A stretch of 60,063 bases of DNA from Cruorifilaria tuberocauda (taxonomy: Eukaryota; Nematoda; Chromadorea; Rhabditida; Onchocercidae), in contig JABVXU010000341.1 in assembly GCA_013365365.1 (NCBI GenBank), positions 1 to 60,063 on the forward strand. The letters run 5' to 3'. Position 1 is the stretch's first letter; each line of letters begins with the position of its first letter. Shown piece after piece: positions 32,728 to 45,800 of this stretch. Made by a program: the position numbers and the translations under genes. The notes under the pieces are model-generated. The model saw nothing but the letters and a program-made list of their open reading frames with translations, was not told the origin of the DNA and did no database searches.

Positions 32728-32903
32728 TTTGTGTTTTCTATTTAGGGCAATGTTTCCTTTGAATATTGCTTATTCGATAACACACGTTTTTGGTCTTCAA
32801 AACGAAACTCATCTTGTCAGTTATAAAACTATCTCTTTTGAATTCAATAACACCTTAGACTAATTAAACAACCAAAAAGTAGCAAAATATTAATTTCAAA
32901 TGC

Positions 32904-35900
32904 CTAACCCAAAAGTGCGTTGTTGTCAAACTTTTCACCGAAAATCAATTTTTTTGCTTCTTGAACCTCATGCCACGCATCCTTAAATACAGCATCCGTC
33001 TCAATTGTCATTGGATGCTTCGGTCCCAACGTAAATCTTACAATTTCACAAGCCATTTTACAGTAAAGCAAAGCTCGATGAGGCTGTTTACACCTGAAAT
33101 TCTATTCCAAATTCCTGATCTACTTTATTTGGAGAAAGTTACCGAAAAGTAATGATTAAGCTAACTTTTACGTCACTTACTTCAGATAGAAGGTAGCAAT
33201 ACTCCGACAATGAATGCCAACAGCGGGATGATTGTATGGGAAACAAAAGCGGACGCATTCTTCTGCTTCTAAATGCAAATCCAATAACTGTTGATAGTTT
33301 GATACATCAACCAGTGGAATTAGCAGCTAAAACTGGTTAAACTAAGTTACTGGTTTCAAACATTTTTAAAAAAGTAGAAAAAAATAGAAGGACAAAACTA
33401 GAAGAATGAGTACATTGAACATGATATGTATATTAATTACTAAATTCATCAATCTAATATGCCATTTCTCCGAAACTTTTGCCATACTATGCAATATTGA
33501 ACGATGATAACTATTTTTTAAAAGCGGAGGTTATAACCTCGTGAACTTCTACATTAAAAAGAGTAACGCACCTGGATAATTTTGCATAGAAATACGTTCA
33601 TTTTCGATAGTAACTCGCCAAAACGTTTCTTCAGATCGGTCAGAAATCTAACACCTTGCTCGCGTGACATCCAAAAGTATAACAGTTTATTAAGTATGGA
33701 AAATATCTAACTGATATGAACTAATGCAGATCTTTGTTTATAGTTAAGATCTATCGAAATATGAATCAAATAATCAATAAAGTTTCCAATCCTGATTTAT
33801 TTGCTTAGCTTGTGTAAGTCCGTCATTTCTATCGATTGTACTGCTAAAGATGTCCTATTCATCCTTATAAATGCAAAGCTTTACTGAACATTGTGGAGAG
33901 ACAAAATCTGATAAGTCATTATGAGTGCATAGAAGTTTATGTTAACGTATGAATACAAAGCTCAGTTCATCAAAATTTTAGATAATAACAATATTTCCTA
34001 ATTTTTGACGTCAATTTTCATAAAATTCTCTACCATAATTATTAAATGAATGCCATTTCTTCAACAAATGAAATGAACCTGTTCAATTTCATGGTTTTCA
34101 ACAATTTTATCGATAAAACGCATAGCTGCTACCGCTTCCACAACATAGTCCGGGGATACTTTATTATGGCATTTCGGACAGGTTATTATTTGCGTATTCC
34201 GATCTTTGTAGGGCACATCACCGAATATGCATAAATATTCTCGTTTCTCCTGCAAACTGTCACCTAGTTATAATATGATTATGATTCATGATTCATAACA
34301 ATTAATAAGACAGGAATTTGAAGAAAACCCAAAATAAAAAATCAATTTACCGAACAGTTTGGACACAAAATGGATGATAGGAGAGAATCATTCGCATCAT
34401 TACAACGTGTGCAGTGGCATTCAAAATACCACGTATCCTTCAATAATTTTCGTCTTTGTTGCGTCGTACTATAACAGTAACTCAAAAAATCAAATGATAA
34501 TATGAAAATTTCAAAGACACTGAAAAACCAAGCAGTAATCAAATAGTCAATCTTCACAAAAATAGCAAGAAATGATATTATCGTTGTAGTGATAATTTGT
34601 CTTAGCTAATCTACTTTAAAAATAAAAAAACACTTACTTGATTAAATCTATGTAAGAATAATGAGTTGAATTGAGATCCCGTAAGTTTACGCTCGTAGTA
34701 AGACCCCTTAATGTTGCAATAAAACCGTTACAAGTATATATTGTGTTTGGACGACAACTATGATCATAAGCACATAAGTCCAAATATAGACCTTTTCCAA
34801 TTTCCTGATAATTTCATTAATAGAAAAAGCATTTTTATAAATCAGTTTTTAAATTCCAATTCTCAATTTTCATCAAAAATCATCAAAGTTTTTGACTTTG
34901 GTTTTCATAAGATTTTTCACAGTGAAAATATATCATAGAAATTCAGGAAGGATTTGCATGGATTGCAGTGCATCCAAACAAACATAGAAACATTACCATA
35001 AGCTGATCAGCCAAAGCTTACATTCATGACATCAATAGCCTCTGTAGTTAGTAAAATAAATAGTCATATACAATGGAACTTCGAGTTCTTCTAACAAGCA
35101 CGTGTACAGCCTTGCTTGAACAAGACGTAATCAACAGCTAGTTAATTCACAATCATTCTTGTACAAGACAAATTACCTCAATGTAACCGCAGTCACTGAT
35201 TGCATGGCGATTAATATAGTTTCGACAGTGCAGTTCAAATACTTCGTCTTTACTAACCATTGCTTTCGATCCATAGAATGCAAGAAGATCAGAATAAATC
35301 TCTTTAAATCAAACTCATTACTTTGAACGAATTGTACTAGTTTCGGATGTCCTTATACATATATACGTGAGCCCCAAGTTTGTTTTCTCTATCCTTAGAT
35401 TGCTTTCATATCCTTTATCTAGAATTTGTCGAAAAATATAAGATTCAAATTAGAAACAAAAGACTGACAAATGCCTATTATCGATCTTCTTTACGCAAAT
35501 ATTAATATTTGGTATTTAACATATAAAAGCACAGTCTGTCCAATAAAAGCTTTGCATCGAAAAAACTCTATTCCTAACTTCAAGAATCTTTTCATTCCTA
35601 CTAATAAATCCTTACCATTGAATTTTTTCATAGCAAGAGGATCTTGTTTAATGAGATCCTTATGAGACCAGATATCCATAATAGACCGTTTGGATTCACG
35701 ATCTTTGTAAAAATTATTATCCTCCTTGTCTCGTCCCAATTTAATTGCCTTAACATAATTTAGTTACTTTGACAATGTAAAAATGCTGAATTAATAAATC
35801 CTAATAAAATTTTAATTCGACAAATTCAGTTTTTATCCCTTTTCTTCTTCGAATTCTTTGATCTTCGTGAAGTAGGAATATAAATTCTGACATGCAACAA

Positions 35901-36736
35901 ACCTTATAACGAGTAACAATCCTGCCCAACAAACGCACTTCAATATTGGGAATCACATCATGCGTTTTGAACGCTTTGCACTCTGATCGGTGGTCCTTCC
36001 ATCCTAATGTTTGACATTTCTGGTCACAAAACATTCCTTTACGGCACGCATGACAACGTCTATAATAGTAGCTTTCTTAAAGTCTATAGTCGCTGTACAC
36101 TTATTAATCAAAATAAAACTTCTTGAACCAGAAGAATTCAATACCATTTTTTAGGGGATAGACGTTTACAACCTTAATTCCCATTTCCTATTAATAAAAA
36201 AAACGACTATATATAATTTTAAAAAGCGATAAGAAATATGCAATGGAAAAAAGGGAAATTATTACTTCAGTGTGTTAACCTTTGCAAGACAATACCAGCA
36301 TCTGATTGATAACTGCTCATCATGAAGAGAATATGCGAACGGATAGAAATCAATCTTCGGTGAGCTATCATCATCTTCGCATGTATCAATTTCATTCTGT
36401 TCAACAGCATCCTTCTCGGTTGTTTCGGCATCATTATGTTTCATCGATTCATTCTAGAATTAATAAATTAATATGTGACAAAGTCACTGGCTTAGAAGCA
36501 TTCAGTTGATAAGTCTCAGAAGAATGATTAATCTATTCCGCGATTCATCAGTGCAATTATTTTGAAATCAAAAGAGAGAAAAAAATATTTGCAAGGATGA
36601 ATTTTCCTGAATAAATTCGAAGTAACAAATCTGAAATTGTCCGATTAAATACCTCAATGGATGTGTCATTATTGATATTTGATTGACGAAATCGATGACC
36701 AGCTCTGGCATGACGACGAGATTTCTTCTTCTTCAT
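32904..36736 (-). CDS. SMYD-type MYND/SET-domain protein lysine methyltransferase-like
   Basis: Eleven exons on the minus strand: 36736-36653, 36453-36266, 36059-35903, 35748-35616, 35301-35177, 34804-34638, 34468-34351, 34249-34079, 33706-33572, 33326-33181, 33093-32904; every phase joins, 537 residues. Order: a basic N-terminus (MKKKKSRRHARAGHRF) and an acidic stretch; a MYND zinc finger (CWYCLAKVNTLKRCHAC … YKM-like run GMFCDQKCQTLGWKDHRSEC, about residues 84-120); the SET core (FELHCRNYINRHAISDCGY, GLYLDLCAYDHSCRPN, HYSYIDLI); a post-SET Cys cluster (FECHCTRCND, CPNC, CPKC); and a C-terminal TPR-like helical domain (PYNHPAVGIHCRSIATFYL, QPHRALLYCKMA). The family methylates lysines on histones and other proteins. 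The start ATG follows a CTAAG acceptor-like site and keeps the full N-terminus. The usual family length is 430-490; the excess is N-terminal. Confidence 0.93.
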
Positions 36737-36925
36737 CTTAGCTTACATACTATCCGAATCACATTTTCAAGTGTTAAGATGTTGCCTTGACTGATCGATA
36801 ATTATTTATTCTTCAACGGTTATCTTTCTCTCTCCCTCCCTCTGCCCCCATTCACTTTCATCCTCCTCTTCTACCAAAACATCAACCTCACTATCATTTT
36901 CCTCTTCTTCCCACTAGCTTTATTT

Positions 36926-37120
36926 TCATCTTTCACTTGCTATCCTTCCATCTTCCTCTTTCTTTTCCTTATAACCTTTATCCATGACTACGGATTTATG
37001 ATCAGTGATTTTTCTAAGTTGATCGAGAAAATCGAATATAACCAATTTGTAAATATCTTTGTAACTCATCAATTCCATCATCCTACCTGTCAGTTGAATA
37101 GAATTTGCATTTCCATTCAA
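36926..37120 (-). other. unassigned minus-strand open frame upstream of the SMYD-like gene
   Basis: A 64-codon frame whose middle (MMELMSYKDIYKLVIFDFLD then QLRKITDHKSVVMDKG) reads like a helical protein segment, followed by a Lys/Glu-rich end. Downstream in the same frame, after several stops, a Glu/Asp-rich run continues to about 36800. Splice-like sites exist (ACTGACAG|GTAGG, ATAAAG|GTTATA) but no join to the SMYD exons improves that protein. It could be an old exon or chance in a purine-rich tract. Confidence 0.2.
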
Positions 37121-38299
37121 TTATGCCAATCTGTAACGATTATCACTTGATTATCATTTTTATCATTTCTGATGGATGATGAAATGATAGAGAAAGTTTG
37201 ATATAAAAATCAATATAAACATTTACTTGAAATGCAACTAACTTTATCAGATAGAAAGCAAAGCTTATAAAAGATTAGATAAAAATGAGAAAATATATGA
37301 GAAAAAAAGAGTACTTTGAAAATGACGGCAGTAACTGCATTTACAATGATAGGAAATAACTACGATTAAACCCAATTTCTCCATCTATATCATAAACTTT
37401 TTCCTTTAAAAATGATCAATATTTACTTATTTTTAAGTAAGCGTAAACTTTCGGTTTAAAATAACTTATTCCAATCTAAACTTTGTTTATCTAAGGAAAT
37501 TTAACTCTAAATTGAAAATATTGCTATCATTAAATGCTTAATTTCATTTTATCGTTTTTCATTAGAGAGGATTAAAGTTATTAGCAATAAAATTCCTTTA
37601 GTTAGCTTTCTATAGCTATCTCTTAATGAACTTATTAGCCTTAATTAATTCATCTATAATTCAAATTATGAAACTAAAATATATCAATTAAAATAATCTT
37701 AACAAAAAAAAATTTCTATAAACTGTATGATTTTATCATTGAAAGTAAATTTCAATTAAAATTTCTCAAAAAAAAAACTTTTTAATTTCTTTAAGTTTGC
37801 TTTCTTTCTCAATCGTTGTTATATCTACATAAATTTGAAAAAAAAAGAATTTAATTACTTCTCAAATATATATATATATTCATTATCATTAATACTCTCC
37901 GATCATTGTTTAAAATGTTTATTTTACTACTCTCTCTTTTCATTTCTTCACTCTTTCGTCAAAACCACTTCTTCTCTCCATTCCTGCTCTCTCTTTAACT
38001 TTCTGCCATATTTTCATTCCTCTCTATGGCTATCCTAAATCAATATCGTTATTAATACGTAAGACTTCTAGCAAACATTTTCAATCTCTAATATTGTGCT
38101 ATCTTCAATAATTTTTGATGTCACTCTACACCTCTAAAATATCCAAAGTATTTTCAATTCTCTTAATCTCTACCACAAATATTTCTAAATTTTACTATAT
38201 TCTCCCGCTCTCTTTTCACACATCAAATGCAACTTATTAACATGGGAAGTCACTGTGCATATTATACTCATCAGTTTACGGGTATGAAAACTTTTTCCA

Positions 38300-39540
38300 A
38301 TCTTTTCAAATATACTGTTTGACCTATGTCATTTCGAATTGGATCCTGCAAGCTGTTCGATATTGAACCAATCCCTCCGAATCATGTCACTTTGGACTAA
38401 ACCCATTGAGCTACATTCTATAAATTAGACAAGCTCTTTGAACTATGCTATCCTTAATTAAATTTACTACCTGCAATTTAACTATTGGAATTATGCACTG
38501 AATAAACTCATTGGATTATATTATTGTATACTAAACCTGTATAACTATATCACCTTAAACCTAACTCTTTGATCGATGGAATGTTGAATTAAATTCGATT
38601 GACCATATCATTTTGAACTGGTAATGCAGTCGTAAACCAAACCTATCAACTGTGCAATATTAAACTAAAACCGATGGAATTATGTCACTTTGAAGTAAAC
38701 CCATTGGATTACACCTAAATTAACTCATTAAATTGTTACATGTTGAACTAAGCCCATTACACAGTGTTATGTTGAACCGGATTTTATTCAATTATAACAA
38801 ACCAAACACTTTAAAAGTTTGAATTGAATTAAACCTATTGAACTATGCTACTTTGAAAAAAACCTTCAAACTCTATATATCTCGAACTAAGCATTTTAAA
38901 CAGCGCAATCTCGGATTGAACCCACTGAACGGTGCAATTTTGAACTGGACCTAATGAACCATATTACTGTGAACGAAATTCATTCAGTTCGGCTATTCCC
39001 TTACACCATGTCATGTTGAATTAATTTTATTAAACTGTAAATTTCCATAATGAAGTATTTTAAACAATAAAAACTAGAATTGAATTAAATCCATTAAACT
39101 ATGCTATTTCGAACTAAACCCATTGAATTACGCCATTTTGAACTGAATCAAAATCCATTTCAATGGTATCACATTGGATCTTGACCATTATGTTATTTTC
39201 AACCACATTTTATTGAGCGAACTAAACATTTTAAACACCATAATCTTAAAATGAACTCTGTCTTTTTACACGAAACCTGTTGAACTGTGTCATTTCGAAC
39301 TAAGCTTACTAAACTACGTCACTTTGAACTAAACCATTCAGGCATTATCTTGAAGTAAAATTTAATTTAATTACAGTTAATGCAACTAAGCATTTTAAAC
39401 AATTTGTTTTTGAAGTAATTAAATTAAAGTCATTTGAACTATGCTATTTTGAACTTATTGAACTATAACAGTTGAACTGTAGCAACACTTTTATAATATT
39501 ATCTTAAATTAAATAAACCTTTTCAGTACTGTTTTGAAGC
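38300..39540. repeat. degenerate minisatellite, unit about 30 bp (two 15-bp halves)
   Basis: About 1.2 kb is filled by diverged copies of a unit resembling CATTGAACTATGCTATTTTG followed by AACTAAACC. The landmarks TTGAACTA, AACCCATTGAA and TATGTCATTTTGAA recur every roughly 15 or 30 bases from about 38310 to 39500, for example around 38690, 38830, 39100 and 39300. Copies carry many substitutions and indels, so the array is old. It fills most of the spacer between the divergent SMYD-like and MAP kinase kinase genes and ends about 200 bases before the latter. Confidence 0.75.
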
Positions 39541-39730
39541 AAACTATTTTTTTTTAATTTTAATGTCTTGAAGTAATCGCATTAACTGTATAATCGTAAA
39601 TTAAATCTCGCTGTATTCGATAATCATAAGCCAAAATGATCTTGAAAATTAAATCATATCGTATGATAAGTATATTTCATTCAGTAATTACCGTAATTAT
39701 CGATGTTTGTTAACAGAGCAGCAAATATTT

Positions 39731-39735
39731 TCCAG
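39731..39735 (+). promoter_or_regulatory. likely SL1 trans-splice or 5' UTR acceptor for the MAP kinase kinase
   Basis: ATATTTTCCAG stands two bases before the ATG at 39738. A strong acceptor this close to a start codon is typical for nematode spliced-leader addition. Sequencing of the mRNA 5' end would confirm it. Confidence 0.5.
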
Positions 39736-39737
39736 AC

Positions 39738-42700
39738 ATGTTTTCTGGAAAGAGTACCACAAAAGATGAATTAACAGAGGAGATGGAATTAGGTGATGCT
39801 CAAATGGTTCCGGATGGAGCCAAAGATGTCGAGAAAATTTCACATATGTAAGAATGCTTTTTGTTTTTAACCTCTTTCATATTTAAATGAATAGACCGGA
39901 GAATATTAAATGTTGAATGTTCTGTGAGTAAAAGACAAATAATCAAAGTTGCTCACTAAAATGAATATACATTTGTAATTAAACAATAGTAATTTATAGG
40001 GGTTTCATCCGGATATTCATTTCTGGTAGGTTACGATTTCCAAAAGAACCAAAGGAATACTGTTTTGGTTATGAGGTATTCTTTTCTTGCTGGAAAAATA
40101 TAGATGAGTTTGAACTTTTGTCATTGTGAGAAATGCAGCTACACAGACTAGACAGAATTTCCGGAAATTCCGATTCCAGGATATTTGTTTTTGGTTCTTC
40201 AAAAGAATGTAAGTTTTTAGTATAAGCTTGATTACTTGTTGCAAGTTACTACAATAAGCATGTATAACTGTTAGACGATTGCATCTTTCAATTTTTTTTT
40301 TAAATGAAATAATCATAAATTTGAAAAACTAATAATAGTATTCAATGATTATGCTTACTGGGCATTATTATAGGATTTGACAGATCTCGGATTGATCGCT
40401 GAAGGTGCTTACGGTCGCGTGAATAAGATGCGGCATAATGAAACGGGTCGATATATGGCAGTTAAAGTAAAGATTTTATTGTTGACGAAAGATCAGTTTT
40501 AAGTTACATAATCTGAGAAGTATTGTGATACTTTAATTGAATTTAAAAATATTATAAAAAGCGGAAATTAACTGATTAAGATTGTAAAATTTTCTTTTTA
40601 AAATATTTTTATCTTTTCAGAAAGTACGCATAATTTCGGGTAAAAATGATGATGGTGAAGCTAATCGTTCTATGAAACGCTTAAGACAAGAAGTTGATGC
40701 AATCAAAAAAGCCTCAGATTGTCCTCAAGTTGTAACCTTTTATGGTCTAACATTTTATGAGGTTAATATATATTATAAATTTAAAGTGTTGATTTTTACT
40801 TATTATTAAAACATTATCGAAACTTGAATAATTCAAAAAGAGAAAATTCATTTTAATTTTTTTTTCTCTGATTTTTGCTTTTATTAAGTAATATATATTC
40901 CTTCGAATCTTAAAAGATGACAATTGCTTTAGGGCGATTGTTTGGTATGTATGGAATTAATGGATATATCGTTGGAAAATTTATATAAAATCATTCATAA
41001 TCATACTTGTGGAGTTTTTGATGAGCGTATACTTGGGCATGTCGCAGTATCGGTGCATTATTTCGTTTGATTATTTAAAATTTTAATTTTCAATTAACTA
41101 ATCAATTAGTTAATTAGTCATTCACATACTAATTACTATTTGATTACAAATAATACATGTAATGAATTGTTACATATTATAATATTTATATGGTATAATG
41201 TATAGAAAATGTTATTGTCTTATTAGATTATAAACAAATAATTAAGCAGATATATTGCTAATTATTAAAAGTAAGTAAAAGTATAGAATGATTCATAGAA
41301 TTATTCATCTTGTAATAATGATTCATACTTTTTTTTTCTCTCTCTGTCTCTTAATTTTTCAAAGTTATTTTATAATAGTTTATTTTATAATGGTTAAATG
41401 GTATTATTTCAGATTCTTAAAGCATTAAATCATCTGAAAAATGAAATTAAAATTATCCATCGAGGTATGATTTTTGATTGTTTTGATCGTGAATGAAAAG
41501 ACTTAATAAGCAAACCGTTATTGATTGTACTATTGAACAAATGATAATTACATTTCAGGAATTTATATTCGTAATTATAATTATAGAGAAGATTTAGTAT
41601 TTAGGATAACATTTCGTAATTGTAGAGAAGATTTAGTATTTAGGATAACATTGTGTTGATTTATGATTGATATGTTAAATACTCGTATGAGCAGGTAAAT
41701 TAATGAGCAAAATACTTATCAGAAAATAAAACATTGTAAAATTTTATCAAATAAATTGCAGTAAATCACATATCAAATTTTCTTCCTACAACTACATTGA
41801 AATTAGTATACATTTTAGATGTAAAACCATCCAATATCTTACTGGATTTACGAGGTAATATTAAGCTTTGTGATTTTGGAATATCCGGTTATTTAATAAA
41901 TTCAGTGGCGCAAACACGTGAAGCAGGATGTCGACCATATATGGCAGTTAGCTTTCATCCTTCTCATCCACAATTTTGATATTAATGAAAAGTCAAAAAA
42001 AAATGAATACTGTAGAAAATAATAGATTGTTTTAAAATAGTAGCATGTTTTTTATCTGAATTTACGGCAAAATTTTAATGAATTCTTATCAAATTTTTAT
42101 CATAATACTATCGATAAGCTGATTATATTTTGTTATAGCCTGAAAGATTGCTTACAAATGCCGCATATGATATACGTTCGGATGTTTGGAGTCTTGGAAT
42201 TACATTGGTAAAGCTTATTTATTCTTATCATGACAAGAAATTAAACTTTTTATTAATTTATCACAAATTATCAAGCATTAATTTAATGAAGTAAGTAAGT
42301 AAGTTTAAATGGTTTATTTCAATTATTTATTTAGATTTATTTCAATATTTAATTTAGATTATCCATATTTCATTTTCACTGATATTAATGAAACAACAAT
42401 TCATCACTTACTTTTTGTTTTTTATTTTCTCTTCTACAGCAAGAAGTGGCTACTGGTGTATTTCCATATCCAAGATTTAATGAAAATGAACTTTTTGTGC
42501 AACTTCAACAAGTTGTTTACGGTGATGCTCCAATAATGGGTCCATCGGATGTATATTCAATTAGAACTGTTCAATTTATCAATTCATGGTGAGGAGTTTT
42601 AAAATTGATATTATCTTCTAGGTTTTTTTAAATCAATTATCAATGTCAGTTAAAATTTCACGCTTTTTTTAATCAATTATAATAGATAATTTCAAGCCTT

Positions 42701-42847
42701 GTAAAAGAAACAGAAGCTCGACCAAACTATGCAATGCTTATGGAAATGGAATTTTTTAAATATTATGATAGCTTAAATGGTACTTCGGAATATGTTGCAA
42801 ATTATGTGCAACAAGCATTAAATTATCAAAAGTCGAGTAATTTATAG
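39738..42847 (+). CDS. MAP kinase kinase, MKK3/4/6 (SEK-1) type
   Basis: Dual-specificity kinase of the stress (p38/JNK) MAPK cascade, 352 residues in ten exons: 39738-39847, 40030-40075, 40374-40466, 40621-40761, 40933-41052, 41413-41464, 41819-41946, 42139-42207, 42440-42588, 42697-42847; all phases join. Motifs: Gly loop AEGAYGRV (about 61-68), catalytic Lys in MAVK (83), hinge CMELMD, HRDVKPSN with the Asp codon split across an intron, DFG (206-208), activation loop SVAQT with the two phospho-acceptors Ser216 and Thr220 in the family's S-x-A-x-T spacing, CRPYMAPE, and [20 protein letters not shown] favours MKK3/6 while ALNHLK and PSNILLD recall MKK4, as expected for a nematode SEK-1-like enzyme. 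I see no clear basic MAPK-docking motif in the short N-terminus. The last acceptor, TTTCAAG, is weak but required by frame. Confidence 0.95.
41577..41653. repeat. two-copy tandem duplication, 39-bp period, in a MAP kinase kinase intron
   Basis: TAGAGAAGATTTAGTATTTA with GGATAACATT occurs at 41584 and again at 41623, nearly identical, joined by CGTAATTG. It lies in the intron between the IIHR exon and the DVKPSN exon and looks like a recent local duplication. Confidence 0.85.
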
Positions 42848-45800
42848 TTTTTTCACGGTATATGATTTTACAAATTTTAATCCGAATTTTTTTTCTTAGT
42901 TTTTAAAATATGCTTATTTGTTTGATACATATTGTTATATTAATACTGTTCTTGAAATGCTTTCATAATCTTCTCTTCTGTTACCATGGCTTTCTATATA
43001 TCTAGGAAATTATTTAGGAAAATATCTAGACAAACTTCAATATATCTAGGAAAAAGGAGAAATTGTTAGACTTATCAATAATTATTATCATTTATTTTTA
43101 TCATTACGCGAAGGTGAGAAAATTTTAAAATCTATCTTGAAATAAGTCCTGAAAATTTCTGGTCTTCTAGGAATCTCAGACTTATAAGAAAAGAAAAAAG
43201 AGGAGTGATTTATTCATTGACCAATGATTGATGAAATTTATATTAGTGTTATATTTTATTTTACATTTTCAGCATTTATTTTTTTTTTACTGCAAGCATT
43301 TCCATAAAGCAATGAAAATTATCAATCATTTTCATCATGATAAGAAATTTGTAGCAGTGAAATTATCACTAAAGAGATTGTTTAACTGAAAAATCAACAT
43401 GAAAAGTTAGAAATTGGATTTCATATTAAAAATATAGAAATTTCATATTGAAATTATTTATCAAAGATAGTAATAATGTGAAATTTTAGCAACTTCACTT
43501 CATTCATATTTAATAATTTTTTTTTAAAAAGTTTTTATCATTTGAATATACGAAAATAATTTTTTTAGAATACAATTTTTTATGATGGAAATAATTTGTA
43601 AAACATAATTTATTTAAATGTTTATATCATTGAAGCGTAATGAATGATTTATTGTTAAATTAACTTCTCTATCAGTTTTCTTTTGCCAAACAAAAATTTA
43701 CTATGTTATCATTTTGTGAAAATGAATAATTTATGGAGGAATTGTATGTCTGTGATATTTTAATCGATCATTTATTGATTATGTATTATCAAATTTAATG
43801 ATTGAACAAAAAAAATCGATAATTTTATGTTAAACTGTCTTAATGATTGGTTTGATGAAACTTCATTTATTTTAACTTTTAGATTTTCTTTTTCCATTTT
43901 TAATTTCTACTTCATTTTTTAGATTTTTCTAATCTTTGATTTTTCTTTTCCTAATCATTGTAAATGTTATTAGTTTGATTTGTGAAGATAGGAAATGAAT
44001 ATATGTCTCATTTGCAATGTTTATTGTTATCATTTTAATCACTATTGATTTCTATTAGTGAATTATTGTTATTTGATATACTTTCATCTTCTCTTTCTTC
44101 TACTCTTTCGATAATTAGCTCAATAATTACTTTTAACTATCATTTATGATTTGTGAAATATTTACATTATTCATATATTATTATTTAGAAATATATTGCT
44201 TATTTTTATTCTTTATTTATTCATATTTCATGTACCACAGATAACTTTTAAATTTATTAAATTATTAACCATACTTCTTTCAAATTTGATAATCAAATCA
44301 ACTTTAATCAATCATATCGTAATTACAATAACAACCTAAAAATGAAACTTATATCAAATTTGATTCCTATCAATATCAATGGGATGATTTGTTATGTGAA
44401 AAAAGAAATATGTTTGATGATAAGATAAAGTGATCAAAGAAATTGGATGGTTTAAATATCTGCAAATATAAACTTGTATGACAGCGATATTCAATTATCA
44501 CGTTGTCGAAATAAATGACTAGATCACTGATTTCATTACAACTTATCGAATTTACTTTAGCTTATGTTAAAGTGACTTGTTGAAATTTCAAAAAAAGGTT
44601 GGTTTTCGTACTTTTCCGATAATTGCAAAATGAATGATTGAAGTTCGATGAATTACAGTAAATGAGTAATAATCATTATTAAAAACGGTCATATGATAGG
44701 TATGAAATAACAATCCGTAGTTTTTTGTTTATATCATTAATTTAAATTTTCGGAATAATTAATTATTATTCTATTTGGTAGTTTTTTTATCATCGTTTCG
44801 ATATTTATTTATTCATTTGATGCTTGAATAAAGTATTAAAATAATATTTGCTTTAATATGAAGGCACAAAAATGGTATTGTACCATTTTCTATTACTGTA
44901 TGAAATGAGCAAAAAGATTAATTTTTATTCGGCACAAAAAATTGTTCATTAATTTTTTTAATTAATAATAATATATATAATTTTTATTCCTTAAGTTTCT
45001 TTAATACAAATATTTAAACAAACTTGGTTTAACTCTTTCAAATTTGAAACAAAGTAATAATTTTCTTGCTTGTGATTGCTTAATTTCTAATACTTTCTTG
45101 TCATCTTATCATCTTATCACATAAAATTTTGATAGAAAACTTTATTGTGCATTTTAAATAAATCTTGAAATTATACAATATTGTACGGTAATTACTGCTC
45201 GATTTATTAAGAAAAAAAGGAATTTAAGTTATTCATGACTTATTATTTCGATTAATCAAGCGTATTATTAAAAATCAAACTAATTAATACAAATGAAGGT
45301 ACTTATCACTCATTCATTAAATTTTTTAATTCAATTTTGAATGCATATTTATGTTTGGCATAATTTTTTGATTTTAAACATGTTTTTATAGTTGATTGCA
45401 ATGAATACAAGTATCCAAGGAAAGTTTTGCAGATAAGATACTGATATGATAAGGATTTCTATTTTGATATTTTAATTTGGATTTCTAATTCAATTCTTTG
45501 GTTTAATAATTTCTTCATCTTTTATGATAACTAAGCAAATACAATGAATGATTAACGAGAAATTCTCATTTTATCTCATTTAATCCTTTCAGCGAAACAT
45601 TAAAATTTAAGACTAAAATTATCATAATTGCTAGAATTAAGTTTTTATGCCTGAAAAAAAGTGTAAATATTTGCTAACAACTAGTTTGTTTACCTTTTCA
45701 AATTTACATATGTCATTATCAGCATATGTATCTACCGTTTATTTGTATTTAAAGTTTTACTGGAAGCATTATTATTCATGATTATGTATTACATTTAAAG

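Larger units (their letters stand above)
28185..32903. other. convergent spacer between PMCA and the SMYD-like gene
   Basis: Apart from the TG array, the minus-strand fragments listed separately and the SMYD poly(A) signal, this stretch is AT-rich. The part 31,450-32,250 is less AT-rich than its surroundings and includes a hairpin TTTCGGGTAAAATGTTATCC with CGAAA at 31783-31808 and a TATATATAAG box at about 31907. Confidence 0.5.
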
